The notes below the pieces were generated by a model. It saw nothing but the letters and a program-made list of their open reading frames with translations. It ran no database searches and had not been told where the DNA came from. Shown here one piece after another: positions 52,665-60,733 of a stretch of 64,000 bases of DNA. This DNA comes from Yoonia sediminilitoris (GTDB lineage: Bacteria; Pseudomonadota; Alphaproteobacteria; Rhodobacterales; Rhodobacteraceae). The position numbers were made by a program, and so were the translations under genes. Position 1 is the stretch's first letter; each line of letters starts with the position of its first letter. The DNA lies in the NCBI RefSeq assembly GCF_003058085.1, contig NZ_QBUD01000011.1, positions 62,001-126,000 of the forward strand. The letters are read 5' to 3'.

Positions 52665-54023
52665 ATGATGAGGCAGACAAAGATGGCAATTGCTGCCATC
52701 TTCCTTTCAATTGGCGCCGCAAGTGCATCGCAGGCAGAGACGCTTGCCGATGCGCTGACCGCAGCCTACACCAATTCCGGCCTGCTGGAGCAGAACCGTG
52801 CATTGCTCAGGGCCGCTGACGAGGATTTGGCGCAGGCTGTTGCCGCGACCCTGCCGGTCATTGGCTGGACTTTGAATGCCTCGTCTACCAGCCCCCGCAA
52901 CCCCGCAACCGACCTTATTCAGGCGAACGCACAGATTTCCGCGTCTTTGGTGCTTTATGATGGGGGCGCCAACCAGCTTGCCGTCGAATCCCAGAAAGAA
53001 ACCATTCTGGGCACTCGCGAGTCGCTGCGCAGTGTCGAACAGGATGTACTTTTGCGCGCAGTGCAGGCCTATATGAGCGTGCGCCGCGACAGTGAATTCG
53101 TGTCCTTGCGCCAAAACAACGTGCGTCTCATCACGCAGGAATTCCGCGCTGCCCAAGACCGTTTTGACGTGGGCGAAGTGACCCGCACGGATGTAGCATT
53201 GGCAGAGGCGCGGCTTGCCGCAGCCAGAAGCCAGCTTGCCGCCGCAGAGGGAACGCTTGCCCGCTCTGCCGAGGAATACCGCGCCGCCGTAGGGCGCATG
53301 CCGTCTGGGCTTGCAGCCGTATCCCCGGCACCCGTTTCGCGCAGCATGGCCGATGCCAAGGCGTTTTCGGTCCGCAATCACCCCGACATCCTGCAAGCGC
53401 AGCACGCTGTCAGCGCGGCAGAGTTGAATATTCGTCGCGCCGAAGCGGCGCTCAAACCAACGGTCAGCTTGCAAGGGTCCGTTTCCGTTGACCCCGAAGG
53501 CGACGATTCCCGGACCATCGGCATTCAGGCAAGCGGCCCGATCTATAACGGGGGTCGCCTGTCGAGCCAGATCCGCCAGTTCATGTCACGCCGTGACGCA
53601 ACCCGCTCTGGGTTACTGGTGACGACGCAGGGAGTCGCGCAGGAAGTCGGCAATGCCTATTCGTTCCTTGCCGTGGCACGCGCGTCTAGCCTTGCGTCAA
53701 ATCAGCAAATCAGGGCGGCGCAGGTCGCGTTTGATGGCGTCCGCGAAGAGGCGACGCTGGGCTCGCGGACAACATTGGACGTGTTGAATGCTGAACAGGA
53801 GTTGCTGGATGCCCGCGCGAATCTGATCTCTGCGCAGGCCGAAGAGGTGATTGCATCCTATTCGGTCTTGTCGTCGATGGGGCTTTTGAATGCAGACCAC
53901 CTGAATCTGCCGGTCCAGCAATATGACCCGTCTGAATATTACAATCTGGCGAAACAGGCGCCCACCGCGATCTCTGAACAGGGGCGGGCGCTGGATCGTG
54001 TGTTGCGCGCGATCGGCGACTGA
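52665..54023 (+). CDS. tolC: TolC-family outer-membrane efflux protein
   Basis: This 452-residue protein has a signal peptide (to about ASQAE, residue 24) and the two homologous coiled-coil halves of TolC (about 30-230 and 250-440), with the beta-barrel strands around residues 60-80 and 275-300. TolC trimers form the exit channel of type I secretion and RND pumps. GGTGAGGA lies before the ATG. No inner-membrane partner is in the window. Confidence 0.92.
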   Translation: MMRQTKMAIAAIFLSIGAASASQAETLADALTAAYTNSGLLEQNRALLRAADEDLAQAVAATLPVIGWTLNASSTSPRNPATDLIQANAQISASLVLYDGGANQLAVESQKETILGTRESLRSVEQDVLLRAVQAYMSVRRDSEFVSLRQNNVRLITQEFRAAQDRFDVGEVTRTDVALAEARLAAARSQLAAAEGTLARSAEEYRAAVGRMPSGLAAVSPAPVSRSMADAKAFSVRNHPDILQAQHAVSAAELNIRRAEAALKPTVSLQGSVSVDPEGDDSRTIGIQASGPIYNGGRLSSQIRQFMSRRDATRSGLLVTTQGVAQEVGNAYSFLAVARASSLASNQQIRAAQVAFDGVREEATLGSRTTLDVLNAEQELLDARANLISAQAEEVIASYSVLSSMGLLNADHLNLPVQQYDPSEYYNLAKQAPTAISEQGRALDRVLRAIGD

Positions 54024-54095
54024 CACAATCTGTTGTTCGAAACATGCAATTGCGCTAGGCTGTCGTAAGGGGGCGGCGCAATCTTAGGATGAAAC

Positions 54096-54800
54096 ATGTC
54101 CAACAAGTCAAATACGGATGAGATCGATGAAGTGATGTCTTCGGTTCGGAAGTTGGTTTTGAAAAACGACCGGACTGATGACGCAACGGCAAACGAGACA
54201 CCCAATCCCGTCCAACCGCCCGAGCGCTTCATCCTGACCCCGTCCTTACGGATAGAAGAGACAGCCAGCGAAGAGCCATCTGCAACAGCGCAGGTGCCCA
54301 CGTCGGACCAGACTGAATCTGCCGACAATATTCTCCATCTTGACCCACCACCCCAAACAGAGGAGTTGGCTGGGCTTGATGCAACATTGGCAGAGCTTGA
54401 GGCCGCAGTCACCAAGCAGCCCGAAGATTGGGAAGCCGATGAAGGCGAAACCATTGATAATGAGGATTGGGCAGTGAGCGCCTTTGCTGCGCCCGAAGCC
54501 ACGTCATTCTTTGAAGATACCGACTCGCCTGACACCAGTGATGGCGAAGAACCGATTCAGGCCGACACGACAGAGGATGCCGTTTTTGCCGCCGATGGGA
54601 CGTTTCAGCCTGACGATGAGCTCAAGGCGTTCTTCCCCGAGGGCGGCAGCAGGATTGATCAGGCCGCCCTGCGCGAACTGATCGTCGAAATCGTGCACGA
54701 GGAACTGACTGGCGAAGTGGGCGAGCGGATATCGCGCAATGTGCGCAAGCTTGTCCGCCGTGAAATCAACCAGATGTTGGCGGCACGCAAACTCAGTTAG
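54096..54800 (+). CDS. PopZ-like (DUF2497-type) acidic protein
   Basis: This 234-residue cytoplasmic protein has three zones. Residues 8-25 (DEIDEVMSSVRKLVLKND) resemble the PopZ N-terminus, in which E-I-L-x-S-I-R-R-I precedes an acidic stretch. Residues 30-180 are a long acidic, Pro/Thr-rich linker. Residues 184-234 (LRELIVEIVHEELTG then VRKLVRREINQMLA) resemble the C-terminal oligomerisation helices. PopZ organises cell poles and binds ParB in alphaproteobacteria. TAGGAT lies before the ATG. The alignment is short, so the assignment is tentative. Confidence 0.6.
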   Translation: MSNKSNTDEIDEVMSSVRKLVLKNDRTDDATANETPNPVQPPERFILTPSLRIEETASEEPSATAQVPTSDQTESADNILHLDPPPQTEELAGLDATLAELEAAVTKQPEDWEADEGETIDNEDWAVSAFAAPEATSFFEDTDSPDTSDGEEPIQADTTEDAVFAADGTFQPDDELKAFFPEGGSRIDQAALRELIVEIVHEELTGEVGERISRNVRKLVRREINQMLAARKLS

Positions 54801-54974
54801 ACATTCCGGCGACTTTGTTTTGGGCGGCACCGCTGCATCAGCGGCATCTGTTCGGACAGGACCTGAGAAAATGGTGCCGCTCCTGTTCAACGCCCTGCCA
54901 AGCCGCCAAAAGGAAAGACGCCGGCGAACACACGGTTGCCGACGTCTGACTTGATGGTGCCTGCACAGGCGGGT

Positions 54975-55628
54975 TTACAGGATTTTGATTCCGGCCTTTT
55001 CGACATCGGCCATGAAGCCGGCAAGGCCCTTGTCGGTCAGCACATGGTTCGCCATCGCCTTGATCACGGCAGGCGGGGCCGTGGCCACATCGGCGCCGAT
55101 CTTGGCGCAATCGCTCATGTGGTTGGCCGAGCGGATGGAGGCCGCAAGGATCTGGGTTTCAAACCCGTAGTTGTCATAGATCGTGCGGATGTCCTCGATC
55201 AGTTCCAGCCCGTCCATGTTCAGGTCATCCAGACGTCCGATAAAGGGGCTGATAAAGGTCGCACCTGCCTTGGCAGCCAAAAGCGCCTGATTAGCCGAGA
55301 AACACAGCGTCACATTGACCATCGTGCCCTCGTCCGAGAGCGCCTTGCAGGTCTGCAAACCGGCCCATGTCAGCGGCACTTTGACGGCAATATTGTCAGC
55401 GATCTTGGCCAGCTTGCGGCCTTCGGCCAGCATGGTTTCGGCGTCAAGGGCCACGACTTCGGCGGACACGGGGCCATCAATCATGTCACAGATCTCTTTT
55501 GTGACTTCAAGGATATCGCGGCCTGACTTGGCGATCAGCGAGGGATTTGTCGTGACCCCGTCAACCATTCCCAGATCATTCAGTTCCCTGATCTGGTCAA
55601 TCTCGGCTGTGTCTACGAAAAACTTCAT
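54975..55628 (-). CDS. fsa: Transaldolase-family protein (fructose-6-phosphate aldolase type)
   Basis: This 217-residue protein is a small-type transaldolase: [20 protein letters not shown] at the start, [13 protein letters not shown], and the Schiff-base Lys in [14 protein letters not shown] (about residue 86). The group includes Fsa and TalC enzymes that transfer or cleave C3 units of sugar phosphates, so true transaldolase activity is equally possible. GGAGAG precedes the ATG. It is divergent from priA with 90 bases between them. Confidence 0.9.
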   Translation of the reverse strand: MKFFVDTAEIDQIRELNDLGMVDGVTTNPSLIAKSGRDILEVTKEICDMIDGPVSAEVVALDAETMLAEGRKLAKIADNIAVKVPLTWAGLQTCKALSDEGTMVNVTLCFSANQALLAAKAGATFISPFIGRLDDLNMDGLELIEDIRTIYDNYGFETQILAASIRSANHMSDCAKIGADVATAPPAVIKAMANHVLTDKGLAGFMADVEKAGIKIL

Positions 55629-55718
55629 CTTAACTCTCCGGCAATGGGTTGGCGTTTCCTCGGGCCTCGTTTACCTCAGTTAGATGGTCGCAGGAACCCC
55701 GAATAGATTGCCGCAGAC

Positions 55719-57911
55719 ATGAACGAGGGCTTTTTCCACGAAGGCGAACTGGTGGGCGTTCTGACAACGCAACCGCTTGACCGTTTGCTGGACTATAAAG
55801 CGCCCGAGGGCGGCTGTCATGTCGGTGCCTTCGTCGAAGTGCCATTGGGCCCGCGCAAGGTGCTGGGGGTGGTCTGGCGACAGGGCAAAGGTGATTATGA
55901 CCGTGCCAAAATCCGGTCGGTGATCCGCGTACTGGACGTGGCCCCGATGCGTGATGAGATGCGCATCTTTCTGAGCCGCGCGGCGGAATATACGCTGACA
56001 CCGATGCCCGCGATGTTGCGACTGGCGACACGTGCGCCGGGGCTGGGCGATCCGCAGTCCATGCGCAAAATCTATCGACTGGGCGGGCAGGCCCCAGACC
56101 GGATGACCGCCGCCCGCGAAAAGGTGTTGGGCGTTTTGCGCGACTATGGTGGTCTTTCTTTCACGCTGCGCGAACTTGCCGAGATGGCTGATGTGGGCAC
56201 GTCGGTGGTCAAGGGCCTTGTGAAACTGGGGGCTGTCGCCGAGGAGGAGGCGCCGCGCGATACGCCCTATCCCCGACTTGATCCGGACTATGGTGGCAAG
56301 ACGCTGAGCGATGATCAGGCGGCAGGGGCTGAGGCGTTGCGCGCTGCGTTGCGCACTGACACCTACGGTACAACTCTGCTGAAAGGGGTTACAGGGTCCG
56401 GCAAGACGGAAGTCTATCTGGAGGCGGTCGCTGAATGTCTGCGCATGGGGCGGCAGGCGCTGGTACTGCTGCCCGAAATTGCGCTTTCAGGCGAATTTAT
56501 CAACCGGGTCGAGGCGCGCTTTGGCATGAAGCCTGCCGAGTGGCATTCCGGCGTGACCATGACCGAGCGCCGCCGCTGCTGGCGGATGGTCGGCCAAGGT
56601 GATGCGCAACTGGTTGTTGGTGCGCGGTCGGCGCTGTTTCTACCCTATCAGAACCTCGGCCTGATCGTGGTCGATGAAGAACATGACACCTCCTACAAGC
56701 AAGAGGATGGGGTGCTCTATAACGCCCGCGACATGGCGGTGCTGCGCGCAGCGATCAACGGGGCGCAGGTGGTGCTGGCCTCGGCCACGCCGTCGCTGGA
56801 AAGCTGGGCAAATGTAGAGGCAGGCAAGTATCAGCGGCTGGAACTGACATCGCGCTTTGGGGCTGCGGTGATGCCCAAAATGGCCGCAATTGATATGCGG
56901 GTCGAGAATGTGCCGGGGGGCAAATGGGTGTCGCCGACCTTGCGGGCCGCGATCCAGACGCGGCTGGACCGCGGTGAACAATCGTTGGTCTTTCTGAATA
57001 GACGGGGCTACGCCCCGATTACACTCTGCCGGGCCTGCGGCCACCAGATCGGCTGTGACGACTGTGATGCCCGTATGGTCGAACATCGCTTTCTCAAGCG
57101 TCTGATGTGCCACCAGTGCGGCGAAACAAAGCCGATGCCGACGGTTTGCCCCAGTTGCGGCGCCGAGGACCGGCTTAGCGCTGTTGGCCCCGGTGTGGAA
57201 CGGATGGGCGAAGAGATTACCGCGCTGTTTCCAAAGGCGCGGGTCGCCGTGCTTTCTTCGGACCTCTACGGGTCTGCCCGCGCGATGAAGGCCCATATTG
57301 AAGAGATTGCCGACGGTGGGACGGACATTATTATTGGCACCCAACTGGTTGCCAAAGGGCATAACTTTCCTTTGCTGACCCTTGTCGGTGTGATTGATGC
57401 TGATCTTGGCCTGCAAGGGTCGGACCTGCGCGCGGCGGAACGCACGTTTCAACTGATGCGGCAGGTGGCGGGCCGGGCAGGGCGCGCGGAAATACCCGGC
57501 GAGGCATTGTTGCAGACATATCAGCCCGAACATGCGGTCATTCGCGCAATCCTGGCAGGGGATGAGGAAAGTTTTTGGGCGGCAGAGGCGGCTGAGCGCA
57601 AGGCGGCCGGTGTGCCCCCTTATGGCCGCATGGCCGGGATCATCCTGAGCAGCCCGAACGTGCAGGAGGTGTTCGATCTGGGTGGAGAAATGGCGCGCCG
57701 CGACGCACCATTGCGTCAGATAGGTGCGCAGGTTTTCGGGCCGGCACCTGCCCCGATTGCGCGGGTCCGGGGGCGCCATCGGGTGCGGCTGCTGGTCAAG
57801 GCTGACAAGGGGGTGCCATTGCAAAAGGCGCTTTCGGCATGGGCAGGGCAATTCCGGTTGCCCACAAATCTGCGCCTGACAATCGATATCGATCCGCAGA
57901 GTTTTTACTGA
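55719..57911 (+). CDS. priA: Primosomal protein N', replication restart helicase
   Basis: PriA reloads the replisome at stalled forks. The 730-residue protein has the N-terminal DNA-binding domain, the helicase motif GVTGSGKTEVYLEA (about 222-235), the DEEHDTSYKQ box, and eight zinc cysteines in CRACGHQIGCDDC and CHQCGETKPMPTVCPSC, then QMLRQVAGRAGR-like motif VI. It ends 10 bases before the convergent tdk stop. The coding frame is clean throughout. Confidence 0.96.
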   Translation: MNEGFFHEGELVGVLTTQPLDRLLDYKAPEGGCHVGAFVEVPLGPRKVLGVVWRQGKGDYDRAKIRSVIRVLDVAPMRDEMRIFLSRAAEYTLTPMPAMLRLATRAPGLGDPQSMRKIYRLGGQAPDRMTAAREKVLGVLRDYGGLSFTLRELAEMADVGTSVVKGLVKLGAVAEEEAPRDTPYPRLDPDYGGKTLSDDQAAGAEALRAALRTDTYGTTLLKGVTGSGKTEVYLEAVAECLRMGRQALVLLPEIALSGEFINRVEARFGMKPAEWHSGVTMTERRRCWRMVGQGDAQLVVGARSALFLPYQNLGLIVVDEEHDTSYKQEDGVLYNARDMAVLRAAINGAQVVLASATPSLESWANVEAGKYQRLELTSRFGAAVMPKMAAIDMRVENVPGGKWVSPTLRAAIQTRLDRGEQSLVFLNRRGYAPITLCRACGHQIGCDDCDARMVEHRFLKRLMCHQCGETKPMPTVCPSCGAEDRLSAVGPGVERMGEEITALFPKARVAVLSSDLYGSARAMKAHIEEIADGGTDIIIGTQLVAKGHNFPLLTLVGVIDADLGLQGSDLRAAERTFQLMRQVAGRAGRAEIPGEALLQTYQPEHAVIRAILAGDEESFWAAEAAERKAAGVPPYGRMAGIILSSPNVQEVFDLGGEMARRDAPLRQIGAQVFGPAPAPIARVRGRHRVRLLVKADKGVPLQKALSAWAGQFRLPTNLRLTIDIDPQSFY

Positions 57912-57921
57912 AGCCAGCGCG

Positions 57922-58527
57922 CTACCGTGCGGCCTTTTCCACGTTTTTTTGTTCGCCCATCTCTTCGCGCCAATGCCTGCGGCATAGCGAGACATAGCGT
58001 TCGTTGCCCCCGATCGCCACCTGATCGCCGCTGGTCAGCACCTGCCCGTATTCGTCTTTGCGCACCACCATCGTGGCTTTCTTGCCGCAATGACAAATCG
58101 TGCGGACTTCGCGCATTTCGTCGGCCAGCGCCAGCAGGGCGGCAGAACCCGGAAACAGTTTGCCCATGAAATCCACGCGCAGGCCAAAAGTCATGACAGG
58201 TACGTTCAGGTCGTCCACGGCGCGGGCCAACTGCCAGACCTGTTGGCGCTCTAGAAACTGGGCTTCGTCCACAAAGACGCAGGCGCATTGGTCTTTCTGC
58301 AGCCTGACCTTGATCTTGTCGTAAAGATCTTCGCCCGGTGCAAATGTATCCGCGTTCGCGCCAATACCGATGCGGCTGCCAATCCGGCCGTCGCCAGCCC
58401 GATTGTCAAGCTGGGCTATCAGAAGGTAGGTCTTCATCCCGCGCTCGATATAATTGTGCGACGCCTGCAGCAGGACAGTCGATTTGCCCGCGTTCATTGT
58501 GGAATAATTGAAGTAGAGCTTGGCCAT
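57922..58527 (-). CDS. tdk: Thymidine kinase
   Basis: This 201-residue type II thymidine kinase has the P-loop YSTMNAGKSTVLLQ at the N-terminus, the VFVDEAQFL segment and zinc ligands TICHCGKKA and CRRHW (about 145 and 185). It salvages thymidine. It lies tail to tail with priA and 156 bases from the small lipoprotein gene on the same strand. Confidence 0.94.
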   Translation of the reverse strand: MAKLYFNYSTMNAGKSTVLLQASHNYIERGMKTYLLIAQLDNRAGDGRIGSRIGIGANADTFAPGEDLYDKIKVRLQKDQCACVFVDEAQFLERQQVWQLARAVDDLNVPVMTFGLRVDFMGKLFPGSAALLALADEMREVRTICHCGKKATMVVRKDEYGQVLTSGDQVAIGGNERYVSLCRRHWREEMGEQKNVEKAAR

Positions 58528-58683
58528 GCGTCTTCATTACCGTTTTCAAACTCTATTTTGCAAGCCTGCATGATCCGGCAAACGCGCCGATTTTCGCTTG
58601 CGATCGCGCCGGTGCGCCAATGCAGGCCAGTTCATTCTGAAGGACTGGCTAGGCTGCGCTTTCGGGGCCATTTTTAACGATGT

Positions 58684-58758
58684 TCAGACCAGCGGCACCA
58701 AGGGTACACCACATGCGGCGAGTGTCAGAAGGGCAGTGATGATAATAGTGATGCGCAT
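58684..58758 (-). CDS. Small lipoprotein peptide
   Basis: This 24-residue reading frame (MRITIIITALLTLAAC then GVPLVPLV) has a lipoprotein signal with a lipobox LAAC and only 8 residues after the Cys. It starts 5 bases after the stop of the beta-ketoacyl synthase gene on the same strand. Such very short lipoproteins occur in Rhodobacteraceae and resemble entericidin-type peptides in layout. A ribosome binding site (AAAAGG) lies about 15 bases upstream, which is a little far. Function is unknown. Confidence 0.55.
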   Translation of the reverse strand: MRITIIITALLTLAACGVPLVPLV

Positions 58759-58763
58759 GAGGA

Positions 58764-59882
58764 TTAAACCTTTTCGAGAATAACTGAGCCCACCGAATAG
58801 CCCGCCCCGAAGGAACAGATCAACCCCCTGTCGCCCGGCACCAAGTCGCTGGAATGTTTGGAAAAGGCAATGATCGATCCGGCCGATGACGTGTTGGCGT
58901 AATCCTGAAGGATATTGGGCTGCTCGCCATCTGCGGGGGTACGGCCCAGCACCTTTTTGCCGATGTAGTCGTTCATGGTCTTGTTGGCCTGATGCAGCCA
59001 GAGGCGGCGCAGGTCGCCCGGATCAACCCCGGTTTCGGCCATATGGTCGGCGATATGTTGGCTGACCAGCGGCAGCACCTCTTTGAAGACTTTACGCCCG
59101 TTTTGCATGAACTGCATGTCGCGGCGGTCTTCCATCTGGTCGTGGGTGCGGCGCAAGTAACCGTTATTGTTGCGAATATTGTTGCTGAACTGGGTCGCGC
59201 AGCGGGTGGAAAGCACTTTGAAATATGGACCCACCAGCGCGTCATCGCGCTCGAGCAGCGTCGCTGTGGCCACGTCGCCAAAGATGAAATGGCAATCGCG
59301 GTCGCGCCATTCCAGATGGGCGGAACAAATCTCGGGGTTGATCACCAGTGCGCGGCGGATCGAGCCTGCGCGGATCATGTCCGTGGCTGTCTGAATCCCG
59401 AAAGTGGCACTAGAGCAGGCCACATTCATGTCGAAGGCAAAACCGCCCGCGCCCAGAAGCTGTTGAGTTTCAACACCAATTGCCGGGTAGGCGCGTTCCA
59501 TGTTTGAGGCCGCGCAGATTACCAGGTCAACGTCGCCTGCGTCCACGCCAGCCGCTGCAAGCGCCTTTTTCGCCGCATCCACGCCGATTTCGGCCATATA
59601 GCCGGGTTCATCATCGGGGCGGGCAGCAAGGCTGGGGAACATGCGCGCGGGGTCCAGCACGCCGTCTTTGTCCAGCACATAGCGCTGTTCGATCCCCGAC
59701 GCGGCCACAATGAATTCGCTCGATGAATGGGTCTTGGCCTCTAACTGGCCCGCTGCGATGGCGTCCGCATTTTCGGCGTTCCACCGGTCGGCGTAGGCGT
59801 TGAAGGCCACGACAAGTTCGTCATTGGTGATGATCTGTGACGGGGTGAATACCCCGGTTCCCGTGATGGCAACGTCGTACAT
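58764..59882 (-). CDS. Long-type beta-ketoacyl-ACP synthase III (PA3286-like)
   Basis: This 372-residue condensing enzyme has Cys156 in NVACSSATFG, the His in WLHQANKTM and the Asn in DYANTSSAGS, the FabH catalytic triad. It is about 50 residues longer than FabH and has the insertion ARMFPSLAARPDDEPGYM. It resembles Pseudomonas PA3286, which diverts octanoyl-CoA from beta-oxidation into fatty acid synthesis. The start at 59882 (MYDVAITGTGVFTP) is chosen from homology; the frame is open further upstream. A short lipoprotein gene follows. Confidence 0.9.
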   Translation of the reverse strand: MYDVAITGTGVFTPSQIITNDELVVAFNAYADRWNAENADAIAAGQLEAKTHSSSEFIVAASGIEQRYVLDKDGVLDPARMFPSLAARPDDEPGYMAEIGVDAAKKALAAAGVDAGDVDLVICAASNMERAYPAIGVETQQLLGAGGFAFDMNVACSSATFGIQTATDMIRAGSIRRALVINPEICSAHLEWRDRDCHFIFGDVATATLLERDDALVGPYFKVLSTRCATQFSNNIRNNNGYLRRTHDQMEDRRDMQFMQNGRKVFKEVLPLVSQHIADHMAETGVDPGDLRRLWLHQANKTMNDYIGKKVLGRTPADGEQPNILQDYANTSSAGSIIAFSKHSSDLVPGDRGLICSFGAGYSVGSVILEKV

Positions 59883-60256
59883 GATGGCCCCGCTGTGAAT
59901 TTGGGGGAGTTTATGTGCAGGGCAGGGCCCATGTCCATGGCAAGGCATGGAAGGTGACGTTCGTACAAGGGTGCGTGCTGGTGACTACAAAGCCCGGCAA
60001 AGCCGGGCAGCGCCAGGACCTTCCCATGGGAGGGCGCTTTCGCACCCACCCAGAGGTCAGAGCGCGGCGTTGCAATTTTTTTGCTACGGATCTTATGTTT
60101 GGCTTACATACGTCGCGTGATCCAACTTCAATGTTCGACTGAACCGGGGCACAGTTGCCGTCTATCAAGGAAACCTAACAAGAAGTTCATCGTTTCAGCT
60201 TATTTTGTGCTTCCTAAAGTAGGCGTCATAATATGATAGAGTTTTCGAAAGGATCT
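59883..60256. other. Intergenic gap spanning a GC to AT transition
   Basis: These 374 bases hold no gene. The left half (to about 60070) has normal GC content and a strong hairpin at 59992-60008; the right half is AT-rich, like the gene remnant that follows. The promoter of the beta-ketoacyl synthase gene should lie in the left half. Confidence 0.45.
59992..60008 (-). terminator. Hairpin, terminator for minus-strand transcripts
   Basis: A perfect 7-base-pair stem GCCCGGC-AAA-GCCGGGC lies downstream of carB and the gene remnant. On the minus strand it is followed by TTTGTAG, a short T run, so it could end carB-remnant transcripts. Confidence 0.4.
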
Positions 60257-60733
60257 TTAAGAAGTCATGCTCACCTGTTTCAGCACAAAAACCAACCGAG
60301 AGACATCGAAATCTTCCCTATGCCAGTCGCCATTATTGCTGAAATCCCCATGATGGCTCCTTGTTGACTTCACCCTCGGTACATAAAAAGTCATCTTTCT
60401 ATGCTTGCGTGCATTCGCAATATCCTGAAGAAATGTAATACTTTCGCAATCACTTTTCATCTGATCTTGCAAAGGTCTAAGCCTACTGAATCCTAGACGT
60501 CTCCCATGGTGCGAGAATATCCAATCAACGACAGACCAACTGGCTATGGCGCACTCTATTGCGAGTGGTGTATTGAGATTATCTTTGCTGAACGGATCGA
60601 CTTTTTGTTTGAAATCTCGCAGAGCATCCCCTGCCGACCCCATATCGAACGTTAAAGACTTTGCTTTTCCGAATATTGCTTCTAGTTGAAAATTAATCTC
60701 TAGCGTTTTGTGTTCAACGGCAGGAATCCAGCA
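60257..60733 (-). pseudogene. AT-rich gene remnant without a start codon
   Basis: The frame runs from just after the carB stop to 60257 and is in the same frame as carB. Its first ATG is at 60643, giving a 128-residue product (MGSAGDALRDFKQK...). Yet the 30 codons before that ATG (AVEHKTLEINFQLEAIFGKA...) read as ordinary protein and contain no ATG, GTG or TTG. I therefore read it as a gene whose 5' end was lost, possibly on insertion. The region is clearly AT-rich, unlike its neighbours. The segments IECAIASWSVVDWIFSHH and FLQDIANARKHRKM suggest a helical protein. Function is unknown. Confidence 0.55.

Noticed and set aside
59915-60142. 75-codon plus-strand frame upstream of the FabH-like gene
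   Set aside because: It crosses the terminator hairpin and the GC/AT boundary, with no ribosome binding site and no recognisable motif.
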